A DNA stretch of 64,000 nt from Kineosporia corallincola (GTDB lineage Bacteria > Actinomycetota > Actinomycetes > Actinomycetales > Kineosporiaceae), in assembly GCF_018499875.1 (NCBI RefSeq), contig NZ_JAHBAY010000001.1, positions 620,001 to 684,000 of the forward strand, in the 5' to 3' direction. Each line of letters starts with the position of its first letter. Positions within the stretch are counted from its first letter, which is position 1. Of this stretch, positions 46,772-57,326 are shown one piece after another. The notes under the pieces are model-generated. The model was not told where the DNA came from, made no database searches, and saw only the letters and a program-made list of their open reading frames with translations. Made by a program: the position numbers and the translations under genes.

Positions 46772-47716
46772 GTGATCGAGTCTCCGGCCGTCCTCATCGT
46801 GAACTCGGCCTCCCGTCGGGGGCAGGAGAACTTCTCCCAGGCCCGCGACCGGCTGACCGAGCTGGGCGTGGAGCTGATGGCCGCCCACGCGGTCGAAGAC
46901 CCGAGCACCCTGCCCGACGTGGTGGCGCGGTCCGTCGCCGCCGGTGCCCGCACGATCGTGCTGGGTGGCGGCGACGGCACGGTCAGCTCGGTGGCGCCGC
47001 AGCTGTGCAGCACCGAGGTGGTGCTCGGGCTGCTGCCCACCGGCACCGCCAACGACCTGGCCCGCACTCTGGGTCTGCCCACCGATCTGGCCAGGGCCTG
47101 CGAGAACGTGGCCAACGGCAAGATTGTGGACGTCGATCTGGGCGTGGTGGGCGACGACCGGTTCCTCAACGTCAGCTCGATCGGCCTGGCCGTCGGCGTC
47201 ACCGAGCAGCTCAACCCCAGGCTGAAGAAGCGGCTCGGGGCACTGGCCTACCCGGTCGCCACGATCAAGGCCTACCGCCGGTTCCAGACCTTCTCGGCCA
47301 AGCTGGAGTTCCCCGACGGCGACCACCCCGACGTCGAGCTGGACGACCTGCTCCAGCTGGCCGTGGCCAACGGCCGCTTCTACGGCGGGGGAGCGGTGGT
47401 GGCGCCGAACGCCGGCATCGACGACCACCTGCTCGACGTGTACGCCATCCCGCGCGGCACGCCACGGCAGCGCTGGCAGGTGGCCCGGCACTTCGTCAGT
47501 GGGGCCTTCACCGAGAGCGACCACGTGTACCACGTGACCACCCGCAACGTGCGCGTCTCCACCGTGCCCGGGCAGGCGATCAACGTGGACGGCGAGCTGT
47601 CCGCGCACACCCCCGAGACCTTCGGCGTGGTGCAGGGCGGCCTGCGGGTGATCGTGCCGGAAGACGCCACGGTCGGGGTGGCCGACATCAGTGCGAGACA
47701 GCGGGCCCGTTCGTGA
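46772..47716 (+). CDS. Diacylglycerol kinase family lipid kinase
   Basis: A 314-residue DAGK-catalytic-domain protein (YegS/DgkB-like) that phosphorylates a lipid, probably diacylglycerol, using [14 protein letters not shown] (65-75) and [13 protein letters not shown] (88-99) are the nucleotide-binding motifs, and DHLLDVYAI and VDGE are later family motifs. I chose the GTG at 46772, seven bases after TAGTTT (46759-46764), which fits a leaderless promoter; a TTG nine bases earlier is possible. It converges with and overlaps sthA by 29 bases. Confidence 0.9.
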   Translation: MIESPAVLIVNSASRRGQENFSQARDRLTELGVELMAAHAVEDPSTLPDVVARSVAAGARTIVLGGGDGTVSSVAPQLCSTEVVLGLLPTGTANDLARTLGLPTDLARACENVANGKIVDVDLGVVGDDRFLNVSSIGLAVGVTEQLNPRLKKRLGALAYPVATIKAYRRFQTFSAKLEFPDGDHPDVELDDLLQLAVANGRFYGGGAVVAPNAGIDDHLLDVYAIPRGTPRQRWQVARHFVSGAFTESDHVYHVTTRNVRVSTVPGQAINVDGELSAHTPETFGVVQGGLRVIVPEDATVGVADISARQRARS

Positions 47717-49169
47717 GCGGCTCCACGTCGTCCTCCACCCGGTGCGGGTCGGAGGCGAAGAACCGCTCGACGGCACGGATCTTGTTCACCGCGTCGAGCG
47801 CCGCCACCTTGTAGGCCTCGGACAGCGTGGGGTAGTTGAACACTGTGTCCACCAGGTTGTCCACGGTGCCCTCGCAGGTCATGATCGCCTGGCCCAGGTG
47901 CACCAGCTCGGTGGCCTGGGAGCCGAACACGTGCACCCCGAGCAGCTTTCGCGTGCCGGTGCTGACCAGCAGTTTCAGCATGCCGTAGGAGTCACCGGCG
48001 ATCTGCCCGCGGGCCAGCTCGCGGTAGCGCGAGATGCCCACCTCGTAGGGCACGGACGACGAGGTCAGGTCGGCCTCGGTCCAGCCGCAGTAGCTGATCT
48101 CCGGGATCGTGTAGATGCCGATCGGCTGGAGCCCGATCAGGCTGTTCACCTGCTCGCCGAAGGCGTGGTAGGCGGCCAGCCGGCCCTGTTCCATCGAGGT
48201 CGCGGCCAGCGCCGGGAACCCGATCACGTCACCCACCGCGTAGATGTGCCCGACGCTGGTGCGGTAGTGCTCGTCCACGGTGATCCGGCCCCGGGCGTCG
48301 GCCTCCAGGCCCGCGTTGGCCAGGTCGAGGGCGTCGGTCGCGCCCTGCCGGCCGGCCGAGTACATCACCGCGTCCGCCGGAATCCGCTTGCCCGACACCA
48401 GATTCGTCACCGTGCCGAGCTCGTTGTTCTCGACCGAGGCGACCTTCTCGCCGAACCGGAAGGTGACCGACAGGTCGCGCAGGTGGAACTTGAGCGACTC
48501 GACGATCTCCGAGTCGCAGAAGTCGAGCATCTGGTCGCGTTGCTCCACCACGGTGACCTTGCAGCCGACCGCGGCGAACATCGAGGCGTACTCGATCCCG
48601 ATCACCCCGGCACCGACCACGACCAGCGACCGGGGCAGCTGGTCCAGGTGCAGGATGCCGTCGGAGTCGATGACCTTCTTGCCGTCGAAGTCGATCGAGC
48701 CGGGTCGCGCCGGGGTGGTGCCGGTGGCGATCACCACATAGGCCGCAGTGACGCTGTGCGAGCCACCCGGGCCGCCCTCGATCAGCACGGTGTGCGCATC
48801 GGTGAACCGGCCGGTGCCGTGCAGCAGGTCCACGCCGTTGCGGTTGAGCTGGCTGCGGATCACCTCGATCTCGCGGCCGATCACGTGCGTGGTGCGGGCC
48901 AGCAGGTCTTCCAGGGTGATGTCCTGCTTCACCCGGTAGTTCTGGCCGTACATGTCCCGCTGGTAGGTGCCGGTGAGATAGAGCACGGCCTCGCGCAGGG
49001 TCTTCGAGGGGATCGTGCCGGTGTTGATGCAGACCCCGCCGACCATGTCGCCGCGCTCCACCACGGCGGCCCGGCGGCCCAGCTTGGCCGCGGCGATCGC
49101 GGCCTTCTGACCACCCGGCCCGGACCCGATCACCACCAGGTCGTAGTCGTACTCGGATGACTCGGCCAT
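47688..49169 (-). CDS. sthA: Soluble NAD(P)+ transhydrogenase (Si-specific)
   Basis: A 493-residue FAD protein of the pyridine nucleotide-disulfide oxidoreductase family. GSGPGG (15-20) binds FAD and [15 protein letters not shown] binds NAD(P). The redox-active CxxxxC of lipoamide dehydrogenases is CINTGT (Cys47, Thr52), the single-Cys form typical of SthA, so a lipoamide dehydrogenase role is unlikely. The C-terminal dimer domain ([15 protein letters not shown]) is complete. It would balance NADPH and NADH. Confidence 0.9.
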   Translation of the reverse strand: MAESSEYDYDLVVIGSGPGGQKAAIAAAKLGRRAAVVERGDMVGGVCINTGTIPSKTLREAVLYLTGTYQRDMYGQNYRVKQDITLEDLLARTTHVIGREIEVIRSQLNRNGVDLLHGTGRFTDAHTVLIEGGPGGSHSVTAAYVVIATGTTPARPGSIDFDGKKVIDSDGILHLDQLPRSLVVVGAGVIGIEYASMFAAVGCKVTVVEQRDQMLDFCDSEIVESLKFHLRDLSVTFRFGEKVASVENNELGTVTNLVSGKRIPADAVMYSAGRQGATDALDLANAGLEADARGRITVDEHYRTSVGHIYAVGDVIGFPALAATSMEQGRLAAYHAFGEQVNSLIGLQPIGIYTIPEISYCGWTEADLTSSSVPYEVGISRYRELARGQIAGDSYGMLKLLVSTGTRKLLGVHVFGSQATELVHLGQAIMTCEGTVDNLVDTVFNYPTLSEAYKVAALDAVNKIRAVERFFASDPHRVEDDVEPLTNGPAVSH

Positions 49170-49259
49170 GATCGAACTCCCCGTGATCGCAGACGCTGCC
49201 TCCTGCCATCATCGGCGCCTTCCGGGCGGGGGTGAAGGCTCGCCTGCGGCGCCCGCGTT

Positions 49260-49288
49260 TTGACCCTCCGGAAGCGGGCCGGTAATCT
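49260..49288 (+). promoter_or_regulatory. Promoter of rplM-rpsI
   Basis: TTGACC (49260-49265), a 17-base spacer and TAATCT (49283-49288), the best vegetative promoter match in this part. It gives a leader of about 155 bases. Confidence 0.6.
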
Positions 49289-49449
49289 GTTTTCTCGTTG
49301 TGTGACCCGTCCGTCATGTCGAGCCTTACTGGCACGTGGCACGTCGGGCGCGGAGCACCGGCCCTCCCAGAAGCTGTGGGAGCTGGTTGATGCCCGTGGC
49401 ACATGAAAATGCCGACCCGAATGCTATGACCCAGAACGAGGCTGCGACC

Positions 49450-49893
49450 GTGCGTACGTTTACCCCCAAGCCCGGTGATGTCGAGCGTCGCTGGCACGTC
49501 ATCGACGCGTCCGACGTCGTCCTTGGCCGACTTGCCACGCAGGCCGCGGTGCTGCTGCGGGGCAAGCACAAGCCGACCTTCGCTCCGCACGTCGACACCG
49601 GCGACTTCGTCATCATCATCAACGCCGACAAGGTTGCCCTGACCGGCAACAAGCGCGAGCAGAAGAAGGCCTACCGGCACTCCGGCTACCCGGGTGGTCT
49701 GCGTTCGGTCACCTACACCGAACTGCTGGACAAGAACCCGGAACGGGCCGTCGAGAAGGCGGTTCGGGGCATGCTGCCGAAGAACTCCCTCGGTCGTGCC
49801 GTGCTCGGCAAGCTCAAGGTCTACTCCGGCCCGGAGCACCCGCACGCCGCGCAGCAGCCCGTCCCCTTCGAGATCACCCAGATCGCCCAGTAA
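49450..49893 (+). CDS. rplM: 50S ribosomal protein L13 (uL13)
   Basis: A 147-residue L13, an early 50S assembly protein. [28 protein letters not shown] and the end [12 protein letters not shown] are conserved. I chose the GTG at 49450, matching the Streptomyces start (MRTYSPKPGD) with ACGAGG upstream; an ATG at 49426 is possible. Forms an operon with rpsI, 66 bases downstream. Confidence 0.95.
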   Translation: MRTFTPKPGDVERRWHVIDASDVVLGRLATQAAVLLRGKHKPTFAPHVDTGDFVIIINADKVALTGNKREQKKAYRHSGYPGGLRSVTYTELLDKNPERAVEKAVRGMLPKNSLGRAVLGKLKVYSGPEHPHAAQQPVPFEITQIAQ

Positions 49894-49959
49894 TCCCAGG
49901 CGCCGGATTCCGGCGCCCGCGGATCGCGATCCCGTAGCCAAGCGCAAGCAAGGAGAACC

Positions 49960-50463
49960 GTGAGCGAGCCCACCACCGACGTGGTCGAAGAGACCACCGA
50001 CGAGTTCGAAGAGGACGCGCCCAGCAGCTACACCTCCGCCACGCCGGCGGCCAAGGGTGGCGGCTCGAGCATCACCGCCCCCGGTGGGGCCACCGGCCGC
50101 CGCAAGGAGGCCGTCGCCCGCGTCCGCCTCGTGCCCGGCACCGGGCAGTGGAAGATCAACGGCCGCACCCTCGAGGACTACTTCCCGAACAAGGTGCACC
50201 AGCAGCTGGTCAACGAGCCCTTCCGGGTCACCGAGACCGAGGGCCGCTTCGACGTCATCGCCCGTCTGCACGGTGGTGGCTCGTCCGGTCAGGCCGGTGC
50301 GCTGCGTCTGGGCGTCGCCCGTTCGCTGAACGAGATCGACGAAGAGGCCAACCGCCCGTCGATGAAGAAGGCCGGCTTCATGACTCGTGACCCGCGGGTC
50401 AAGGAGCGCAAGAAGGCTGGTCTCAAGAAGGCGCGTAAGGCTCCTCAGTACAGCAAGCGCTGA
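49960..50463 (+). CDS. rpsI: 30S ribosomal protein S9 (uS9)
   Basis: A 167-residue S9. The first 38 residues are an acidic, Thr/Ala-rich actinobacterial extension. Then comes the conserved [17 protein letters not shown] and the C-terminal tail [12 protein letters not shown], whose last Arg reaches the P-site tRNA anticodon. GTG start behind AAGGAGAA. A terminator hairpin follows. Confidence 0.97.
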   Translation: MSEPTTDVVEETTDEFEEDAPSSYTSATPAAKGGGSSITAPGGATGRRKEAVARVRLVPGTGQWKINGRTLEDYFPNKVHQQLVNEPFRVTETEGRFDVIARLHGGGSSGQAGALRLGVARSLNEIDEEANRPSMKKAGFMTRDPRVKERKKAGLKKARKAPQYSKR

Positions 50464-50481
50464 TCTGCTCATCAGCTGCGC

Positions 50482-50524
50482 ACGCACGGCCCCGGGGCTC
50501 TTCTGCTCCGGGGCCGTCGTGCGT
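50482..50524 (+). terminator. Terminator hairpin after rpsI
   Basis: GGCCCCGG/CCGGGGCC core stem (50488-50515) extended by ACGCAC/GTGCGT with a three-base bulge. No T-run. Confidence 0.6.
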
Positions 50525-50613
50525 CCACAGCGGGGGACCTGTGGTTTTGGCGTACCGGAGCTTCGGGGGCAGAGTGCGCGTAGGCTTTGGACATTCCCGC
50601 TAGGAGGAACGCG

Positions 50614-51960
50614 TTGGCGCGACTATTCGGCACGGACGGCGTCAGAGGACTGGCCAATCGTGACGTGACCGCTGAGATCGCCCTCGACCTCACGGTCGCG
50701 GCGGCGCATGTGCTCGGTGAGGTCGCGGACTTCCACGGCCGCCGGCCCCGGGCCGTCATCGGCCGTGACACCCGCGCCTCCGGCGAGTTCCTGTCCGCCG
50801 CCGTGATGGCCGGCCTGGCCAGCGCCGGGGTCGACGTGGAAGACGCCGGTGTGGTGCCGACGCCCGCGGTCGCGTTCCTGGTCGACGACACCGAGGCCGA
50901 TCTGGGTGTGGTGCTGTCGGCATCGCACAACCCGATGCCCGACAACGGCATCAAGTTCTTCGCCAGCGGCGGCTTCAAGCTTCCCGACGAGGTCGAGGAC
51001 CAGATCGAGCGCCGGATGGGTGAACCCTGGGACCGCCCGGTCGGTGCCGAGGTGGGCCGCACCCGCCGCCTGGCCAAGGCCGACGACCGCTACGTGAAGC
51101 ACCTGGTCGGCACCCTGCCCTGCCGCCTCGACGGCCTGAAGGTCGTGCTCGACTGCGCTCACGGCGCGGCCAGCACGGTCTCTCCCCGGGCCTTCCGTGA
51201 GGCCGGTGCCGAGGTCGTGGTGATCGGGGCCGAGCCGGACGGGCTCAACATCAACGACGGCTACGGCTCCACCCACCTGGACCGCCTGCGCGAGGCCGTG
51301 ATCGCGAACGGCGCCGACGCCGGCATCGCGCACGACGGTGATGCCGACCGCTGCCTGGCCGTCGACCACCTGGGCCGCGACGTGGACGGCGACCAGATCA
51401 TGGCCATCCTCGCCCTGGCCTTCGCCGACCGCGGCGTGCTGGCCCACAAGACGCTGGTCACCACGGTGATGAGCAACCTGGGCCTGAAGCTGGCCATGGA
51501 GCGCGAGGGCATCCGCATGGTGCAGACCGCCGTGGGTGACCGCTACGTGCTGGAAGAGATGCGGGCCGAGGGTTATTCGCTCGGCGGCGAGCAGTCCGGT
51601 CACGTGGTCATGCTCGAGCACAGCACCACCGGTGACGGCGTGCTCACCGGCCTGCACCTGCTGGCCCGCATGGCCGAGACCGGTAAGTCGCTGGCCGAGC
51701 TGGGCTCGGTGATGGAGCGGCTGCCGCAGGTGCTGGTGAACGTGAAGGGCGTGGACAAGAGCCGCTGCCACGACGACGCCGAGGTCCAGGCCGCCGTCTC
51801 CGCCGTGGAGGCCCGGCTGGGTGACACCGGGCGGGTGCTGCTGCGTCCCTCCGGCACCGAGGCGCTGGTGCGCGTCATGGTCGAGGCCAAGGAGGCCGGG
51901 CAGGCCCGCGCCGAGGCCGACGGCCTGGCGTCGGTGGTGAAGGCGCAGCTCGCGCTGTAA
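50614..51960 (+). CDS. glmM: Phosphoglucosamine mutase
   Basis: A 448-residue enzyme converting glucosamine-6-phosphate to glucosamine-1-phosphate for UDP-GlcNAc and wall synthesis. The phosphorylated Ser104 lies in [12 protein letters not shown], metal-binding DGDADRC and C-terminal [12 protein letters not shown]. The start is TTG after AGGAGG, giving [18 protein letters not shown] at 50581-50586 may be its -10. Its substrate is supplied by GlmS, encoded nearby. Confidence 0.97.
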   Translation: MARLFGTDGVRGLANRDVTAEIALDLTVAAAHVLGEVADFHGRRPRAVIGRDTRASGEFLSAAVMAGLASAGVDVEDAGVVPTPAVAFLVDDTEADLGVVLSASHNPMPDNGIKFFASGGFKLPDEVEDQIERRMGEPWDRPVGAEVGRTRRLAKADDRYVKHLVGTLPCRLDGLKVVLDCAHGAASTVSPRAFREAGAEVVVIGAEPDGLNINDGYGSTHLDRLREAVIANGADAGIAHDGDADRCLAVDHLGRDVDGDQIMAILALAFADRGVLAHKTLVTTVMSNLGLKLAMEREGIRMVQTAVGDRYVLEEMRAEGYSLGGEQSGHVVMLEHSTTGDGVLTGLHLLARMAETGKSLAELGSVMERLPQVLVNVKGVDKSRCHDDAEVQAAVSAVEARLGDTGRVLLRPSGTEALVRVMVEAKEAGQARAEADGLASVVKAQLAL

Positions 51961-51980
51961 CCACCGGCTGACAGACAGGC

Positions 51981-52020
51981 CGAAGGGCCGGTACCGCCCC
52001 TCCGCGGTACCGGCCCTTCG
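51981..52020. terminator. Bidirectional terminator between glmM and the sigma-partner gene
   Basis: A perfect 17-bp stem (51981-51997 with 52004-52020) and a six-base loop, between two converging genes. Confidence 0.85.
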
Positions 52021-52042
52021 TCGTCCCCCGTTCGTTCCCCGG

Positions 52043-53551
52043 CTACAGGCCGACCGAGGTGGCGTCCGCGTCCGGGTTCGCGTCCCGGGTGTCCAGCAGG
52101 TCGCTCTCCTGCGCCTCCGGTGCGGTGATGCTCGTGACCACCGAGCCGTCCGAGGACAGGGCCTCGGCCTCAGCCGGTTTCCCGTCATCGGTCACCGACT
52201 GCGGCACCGTCACCACGGCGAGCCGGTTCTCGACCTTCGCGGTGACGTCGCCGACTCGCACCCGGGTGGCGTCCTCCGGCGCGATGACCAGGTAGCGCCG
52301 GGTCTTGCCGCTGTTCACGTAGACACCCGCCATGGCCTCTCCGTCGCCGTCGGCCGTGGTCACCATGTGCCCGCGCTTGATGTCCTCGCCCATCGTCTCG
52401 CCGTCCTCGTCGTCGAGAACGTCGGTGGCGGGGACCACGTCGGCGAAGGCCGCCAGGTACACGCCGTCGGCCGAGCGCAGCAGGGCGGCCGACGCGTGGC
52501 CCCCCTTCTTGCCGACGTCGAGGGCACCGGCCCAGACCGGCACCTCGGCCGTCGACGCCCGCCGGCCGCCCAGACTGCCGCCCAGGTCTTCGAGCGCGGC
52601 GGCGTCGGTACCTGTTGCCGCCACCGCGGCCAGGTCGTAGCCCGGGGCGGTCGACATCGAGTTGCTGTCCAGGCGAGTGCCGCCGGCCTCGATCTGGACG
52701 GTGGACAGCAGGTACTCGTCCTCGGTGACCGGCCCGGCCCAGAAGCCGTCGCCGATCTTCGGCACGGCCTCGTACCGGTCGGTGATCTTCTCGGCGCCGT
52801 TCTCCACCGCGAACGTCCGGCCGGAGGTGATCCGCACCTGGTCGGCCTGCGGGGCGACGACGAGCACGACGGCCTGGTCAAGGTTCGAGCTCCGGTCGGT
52901 GGCCGAGGAGGGGGAGACGAACAGGGTGTAAGGGTCGTGGGGCACCTGGCCCGGCCCCTCCGGAAGGCCCTGGTACGAGACCACGTCCAGGTCGGTGGCA
53001 GCGGCCCCGGCCCGGCCGAGCAGGAAGCTCCGGTCCCAGTAGGTGCGGCCCTTCTTCTGCCAGCTGAACAGCACCATCGCGTAGCGGGCCCGGCCGTCGA
53101 CGTCACCCGCCGCCACCACCCGCACGTCGTCGGCCGCGATCGCCGGCTCGTCCGGGTCGTGCCAGTCGTCGTTGCCGCTGAACTCCTCGCGCAGGTCGCC
53201 GAGCCAGGCGTCGTCGCCGGCCAGAGACCCGACGGTGCGCTCCGGGTAGCCGGCCTCCTCGGGAGTGCTCGGTTCCTTCGTCGCGGTGGCGGTCACCTGC
53301 GGCGTGGCCGGGGTGCCCTGCTGGTCGGCCCGGTCGATGGCACCGCCGGCCAGCACCTCCACGCCGATCACCACCGCGGCCACCGCCCCGGCCAGCGCCA
53401 CCCCGCCGTACCGGGTCACCCGGGAGCGCCGGATCGCCGTCTCCACCCGGGGGAACGGCCGGCTCCCCGCCGTCCCGGTCTCGGCCAGCCGCCGCATCCG
53501 CTGCACCAGCTCGTCGGGAAGGCCCTGCTCATCGGTCTGTCCGGTCTTCAT
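52043..53551 (-). CDS. Membrane protein partner of the ECF sigma factor (putative anti-sigma factor)
   Basis: A 502-residue protein with a cytoplasmic N-terminus of about 46 residues, one membrane span (about 47-69, GGVALAGAVAAVVIGVEVL) and an extracytoplasmic domain of about 430 residues. Its ATG overlaps the stop of the sigma gene (ATGA). This arrangement suggests an anti-sigma factor. The N-terminus has no zinc motif (no Cys at all) and no known anti-sigma domain that I recognise, so the role is inference from gene order. The external part resembles no family I know. Confidence 0.75.
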   Translation of the reverse strand: MKTGQTDEQGLPDELVQRMRRLAETGTAGSRPFPRVETAIRRSRVTRYGGVALAGAVAAVVIGVEVLAGGAIDRADQQGTPATPQVTATATKEPSTPEEAGYPERTVGSLAGDDAWLGDLREEFSGNDDWHDPDEPAIAADDVRVVAAGDVDGRARYAMVLFSWQKKGRTYWDRSFLLGRAGAAATDLDVVSYQGLPEGPGQVPHDPYTLFVSPSSATDRSSNLDQAVVLVVAPQADQVRITSGRTFAVENGAEKITDRYEAVPKIGDGFWAGPVTEDEYLLSTVQIEAGGTRLDSNSMSTAPGYDLAAVAATGTDAAALEDLGGSLGGRRASTAEVPVWAGALDVGKKGGHASAALLRSADGVYLAAFADVVPATDVLDDEDGETMGEDIKRGHMVTTADGDGEAMAGVYVNSGKTRRYLVIAPEDATRVRVGDVTAKVENRLAVVTVPQSVTDDGKPAEAEALSSDGSVVTSITAPEAQESDLLDTRDANPDADATSVGL

Positions 53552-54075
53552 CAGCGGGCTCCTTCCGAGTGCCGGCCGGGGGCCGGGGACTGCGGGTCGG
53601 TGATCGTCATGGCGGTACGCAGCTTGGCCACGCCCCGGCTGGCGGCGCTCTTCACGGTGCCCGCCGAGCGGCCGAGCAACTGCGCGGTCTCGGCCTCGGA
53701 CCGGTCCTCCAGGTAGCGCAGCACCACCACGGCACGCATCAGCGGAGGCAGCGAGCGCAGGGCCGCGATCAGCTGGTCGTCGACCGGCTCCTCCGACTCC
53801 AGGCGCACGCTCGGGGCGGGCGCGGAATCCAGCGGCACCTCACGGATGCGCCGCTTGCGGCGCCACGACAGGGCCGCGTTCACCACGGCTCTGCGCACGT
53901 ACGGCTCCGGGTTGTCGTCACCCAGCCGGTGCCAGCGCCGGTGCACGCTGGTCAGGGCCTCCTGCACGCAGTCCTCGGCGATGCCGCGGTCCACGGTGAT
54001 CAGGTAGGCGCTCTGCACCAGGGCGGGCCAGCGAGCGGTGACGAACTGCCGGAACGCGGCTTCCTCGTCGTCCAT
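53551..54075 (-). CDS. ECF RNA polymerase sigma factor, SigE-family
   Basis: A 174-residue ECF sigma. Region 2: FRQFVTARWPALVQSAYLI to AEDCVQEALTSVHRRW. Region 4: LRSLPPLMRAVVVLRYLEDRSEAETAQLLGRSAGTVKSAASRGVAKLR. I chose the ATG at 54075, behind GGAAGGAAC; upstream in-frame codons lie in coaA. Coupled to the putative membrane anti-sigma gene. The signal and regulon are unknown. Confidence 0.92.
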   Translation of the reverse strand: MDDEEAAFRQFVTARWPALVQSAYLITVDRGIAEDCVQEALTSVHRRWHRLGDDNPEPYVRRAVVNAALSWRRKRRIREVPLDSAPAPSVRLESEEPVDDQLIAALRSLPPLMRAVVVLRYLEDRSEAETAQLLGRSAGTVKSAASRGVAKLRTAMTITDPQSPAPGRHSEGAR

Positions 54076-54170
54076 GAACGGTTCCTTCCCCCACAGCCAG
54101 GGTGGCCTCTCTCGGGGGACTACACGCGTCCATGCTTCTTCGGGGTTGCTCGAGTCACCGGCGAACGTGG

Positions 54171-55202
54171 TTACAGCTTGCGCAACCGGATCCGCCGGGT
54201 CGCGTGGTCCGCACCCTTGGTCAGGACCAGGGTGGCCCGCCCGCGGGTCGGCAGCACGTTCTCGACCAGGTTCTTCTCGTTGATGTCGTGCCAGATCCGC
54301 TCGGCCGTGGCCACCGCCTCGTCGTCGGTGAGGGCGGCGTAACGGTGGAAGTACGACTCGGGGTGGGTGAACGCGGTCTCCCGCAGCCGCAGGAACCGGT
54401 TCACGTACCACTTGCGCACCTGGTCGGTGTGCGCGTCCACGTAGATCGAGAAGTCGAAGAAGTCGCTGACCGCCACGCCCTGCCGCCCGTCGGCGCGCAC
54501 CCGGGCCGGTTGCAGCACGTTCAGGCCCTCGACGATCAGCACGTCGGGCCGCCGCACCACGACCTCCTCGCCGGGCACGATGTCGTAGGTCAGGTGCGAG
54601 TAGACCGGCGCCTTCACCTCGGCCTTGCCGGACTTCACGTCGGTGACGAAGCGCAGCAGCCGGCGCACGTCGTACGACTCCGGAAAACCCTTGCGGCCCA
54701 TCAGCCCGAGCCGGTCCAGCTCGGCGTTCGGGCGCAGGAAGCCGTCGGTGGTGACCAGTTCCACCCGTGGGGTGCTGGGCCAGCGGCTGAGCAGTTCACG
54801 CAGGATGCGGGCGGTGGTGGACTTGCCCACGGCCACCGAGCCGGCGATGCCGATGACGAACGGGGTGCGGGCCGGGGTCTCCTGGAGGAACGTGGAGGTG
54901 GCCTGGTGCAGCTGGGCGGTGCCGGCCACGTAGAGGTTCAGCAGCCGGCTCATCGGCAGGTACACCTCCTCGACCTCGCGCAGGTCGAGCGGGTCGCCGA
55001 GGCCGCGCAACCGGGCGACGTCATCGGCGGTCAGCGTCATCGGGGTGTTCGCCCGCAGCGCTCGCCAGCCCTCCCGGTCCAGCTCCACGTAGGGGGTGCG
55101 GGTGCCGGTGACCCGCTCGTCGGGACGGGTCGTGGCGGCACCGGTGCCCTCGTGGCGTTCCGGTGCGCTCAAGGGGTGCAGGCGCCTGGGCACGGGAGAC
55201 AT
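54171..55202 (-). CDS. coaA: Type I pantothenate kinase
   Basis: A 343-residue kinase starting CoA synthesis (pantothenate to 4'-phosphopantothenate). P-loop [27 protein letters not shown], then [14 protein letters not shown] and VEGLNVLQP are family motifs. The ATG at 55202 is the first reasonable start; a GTG at 55112 would give a product nearer 313 residues, the usual length, and cannot be excluded. Divergent from glmS with 144 bases between. Confidence 0.93.
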   Translation of the reverse strand: MSPVPRRLHPLSAPERHEGTGAATTRPDERVTGTRTPYVELDREGWRALRANTPMTLTADDVARLRGLGDPLDLREVEEVYLPMSRLLNLYVAGTAQLHQATSTFLQETPARTPFVIGIAGSVAVGKSTTARILRELLSRWPSTPRVELVTTDGFLRPNAELDRLGLMGRKGFPESYDVRRLLRFVTDVKSGKAEVKAPVYSHLTYDIVPGEEVVVRRPDVLIVEGLNVLQPARVRADGRQGVAVSDFFDFSIYVDAHTDQVRKWYVNRFLRLRETAFTHPESYFHRYAALTDDEAVATAERIWHDINEKNLVENVLPTRGRATLVLTKGADHATRRIRLRKL

Positions 55203-55346
55203 TCTGCCCGGACGGGGAGTGCGGACGTCCCCCGGGCACCGTGACGGATGCAACGCTTTACCCAGTGTTACCGGGCGATGGCCAGTCGGGGGAACGGAGG
55301 ACGTTCGGCGAGGGCACCCCCTCGGGGCCGACTAGGCTCAGCCACC

Positions 55347-57215
55347 ATGTGCGGAATCGTGGGCTACACGACGGATCCTGCCGCTTCGAACACCGGAGCG
55401 CTCGACGTCGTGCTGGAAGGTCTGCGGCGGCTCGAGTACCGGGGCTACGACTCCGCCGGGGTCGCCCTTCAGGTCGGTACGGGCGGCCAATTGTGGACGG
55501 CGAAGAGGTCGGGCAAGCTCGCCCGTCTGGAAGAGGCTCTGGCGGCCGCGTCGCCGCCGGTCTCCGGGACGGGCATCGGGCACACCCGCTGGGCCACCCA
55601 CGGCGGGCCGACCGACGAGAACGCGCACCCGCACCTCGGCGGCAACGGCCGGGTGGCCGTGATCCACAACGGCATCATCGAGAACTTCGCGGTGCTGAAG
55701 AACGAGCTGCTGGCCGACGGCGTGGAGTTCCTCAGCCAGACCGACACCGAGGTCGCGGCGCACCTGCTGAACGCGGCCTACGAGACGGCCGGCGACCTGA
55801 CCGAGGCCATGCGCCTGGTGGCGAACCGGCTGGAGGGTGCCTTCACCCTGCTCGCCGTGCACGCCGACGTGCCGGACACGGTGGTCGGGGCGCGCCGCAA
55901 CTCCCCGCTGGTGGTCGGGGTCGGCGACGGCGCGAACTATCTGGGCTCGGACGTCGCGGCCTTCATCGGCTACACCCGGGACGCGATCGAGCTCGGCCAG
56001 GACCAGATCGCGACGATCACGCCGCGCACCGTCGGCATCATCGACTTCGACGGAAACCCGGTCGAGGGCAAGAAGTTCCACGTGGACTGGGACGCCGCGG
56101 CGGCCGAGAAGGGCGGGCACCCGTCGTTCATGGCCAAGGAGATCATGGACCAGCCGCAGGCGGTGGCCGACACCCTGCTCGGCCGGTACGACGCCGACGG
56201 CAACCTGGTGCTCGACGAGCTGCGCATCGACGAGTCCGCCCTGCGCTCCGTGGACAAGATCGTGGTGCTGGCCTGCGGCACCTCGTCGTACGCCGGGATG
56301 GTGGCGAAGTACGCCATCGAGCACTGGTGCCGCATCCCGGTCGAGGTCGAGCTGTCGCACGAGTTCCGCTACCGCGACCCGGTGGTGAACCCGCGCACGC
56401 TGGTGGTCGCGATCTCGCAGTCCGGCGAGACGATGGACACGATCATGGCGATCCGGCACGCCCGCGAGCAGGGCGCCAAGGTGGTCGCGATCTGCAACAC
56501 CCACGGCTCCACCATCCCGCGTGAGTCCGACGCCGTGCTGTACACGCACGCCGGCCCGGAGATCGCCGTAGCCTCGACCAAGGCGTTCCTGGCCCAGATC
56601 ACCGCCTGCTACCTGCTCGGTCTCTACCTGGCCCGGCTGCGCGGCAACAAGTTCCCGGACGAGATCCGCGAGATCCTCGGCCAGCTCCAGGCGATGCCCG
56701 ACAAGATCCAGAAGGTGCTGGACGGCCTGGAGCAGGTGCGCACCATGGCCCGCTGGATGGCCGACACCCGCTCGGTGCTGTTCCTCGGCCGGCACGTCGG
56801 CTACCCGGTGGCGATGGAGGGCGCGCTCAAGCTCAAGGAGCTCGCCTACATCCACGCCGAGGGCTTCGCCGCCGGTGAGCTGAAGCACGGCCCGATCGCC
56901 CTGATCGAGCCCGGCCAGGCGGTGTTCGTGATCGTGCCCTCGCCGCGTGGCCGGGACTCGCTGCACTCCAAGGTGGTCTCCAACATCCAGGAGATCAATG
57001 CCCGGGGCGCCCGCACCATCGTGATCGCCGAGGAGGGCGACACCGACGTGGTGCCGTACGCCAGCGAGGTGATCTACGTCCCGCAGACCCCGACGCTGCT
57101 GGCCCCGCTGGTCACCGTCGTGCCGCTCCAGGTGTTCGCCTGCGAGCTCGCCACCGCCAAGGGCCTGGACGTCGATCAGCCGCGCAACCTGGCCAAATCG
57201 GTGACCGTGGAGTAG
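55347..57215 (+). CDS. glmS: Glutamine-fructose-6-phosphate aminotransferase (isomerizing)
   Basis: A 622-residue enzyme making glucosamine-6-phosphate. The start MCGIVGY fixes the N-terminus, since Cys2 becomes the catalytic N-terminal residue of the glutaminase domain. Two SIS isomerase domains follow (ACGTSSYAGMVAKY; FLGRHVGYPVAMEGALKLKE) and the C-terminus is PRNLAKSVTVE. TAGGCT (55333-55338) lies eight bases before the ATG and no ribosome-binding site is seen, so a leaderless mRNA is likely. Confidence 0.97.
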   Translation: MCGIVGYTTDPAASNTGALDVVLEGLRRLEYRGYDSAGVALQVGTGGQLWTAKRSGKLARLEEALAAASPPVSGTGIGHTRWATHGGPTDENAHPHLGGNGRVAVIHNGIIENFAVLKNELLADGVEFLSQTDTEVAAHLLNAAYETAGDLTEAMRLVANRLEGAFTLLAVHADVPDTVVGARRNSPLVVGVGDGANYLGSDVAAFIGYTRDAIELGQDQIATITPRTVGIIDFDGNPVEGKKFHVDWDAAAAEKGGHPSFMAKEIMDQPQAVADTLLGRYDADGNLVLDELRIDESALRSVDKIVVLACGTSSYAGMVAKYAIEHWCRIPVEVELSHEFRYRDPVVNPRTLVVAISQSGETMDTIMAIRHAREQGAKVVAICNTHGSTIPRESDAVLYTHAGPEIAVASTKAFLAQITACYLLGLYLARLRGNKFPDEIREILGQLQAMPDKIQKVLDGLEQVRTMARWMADTRSVLFLGRHVGYPVAMEGALKLKELAYIHAEGFAAGELKHGPIALIEPGQAVFVIVPSPRGRDSLHSKVVSNIQEINARGARTIVIAEEGDTDVVPYASEVIYVPQTPTLLAPLVTVVPLQVFACELATAKGLDVDQPRNLAKSVTVE

Positions 57216-57234
57216 TACCGCTCGCCGGACGGCT

Positions 57235-57263
57235 GCACCGCGCGTGGAGGAAACGTGCGGTGC
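57235..57263 (+). terminator. Hairpin after glmS
   Basis: GCACCGCGCGT (57235-57245) pairs with ACGTGCGGTGC (57253-57263), 11 bp with one G-U and a seven-base loop; no T-run. Confidence 0.5.
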
Positions 57264-57326
57264 CCGTTCGGCCCAGTGACGTGCAGGTAGGGATGCCACC
57301 CGCCCGGCAGTTGCTTAGATGAGCGA

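Noticed and set aside
49336-49449. 38-codon extension of L13
   Set aside because: Not conserved in L13; the GTG at 49450 gives the family N-terminus and has a ribosome-binding site.
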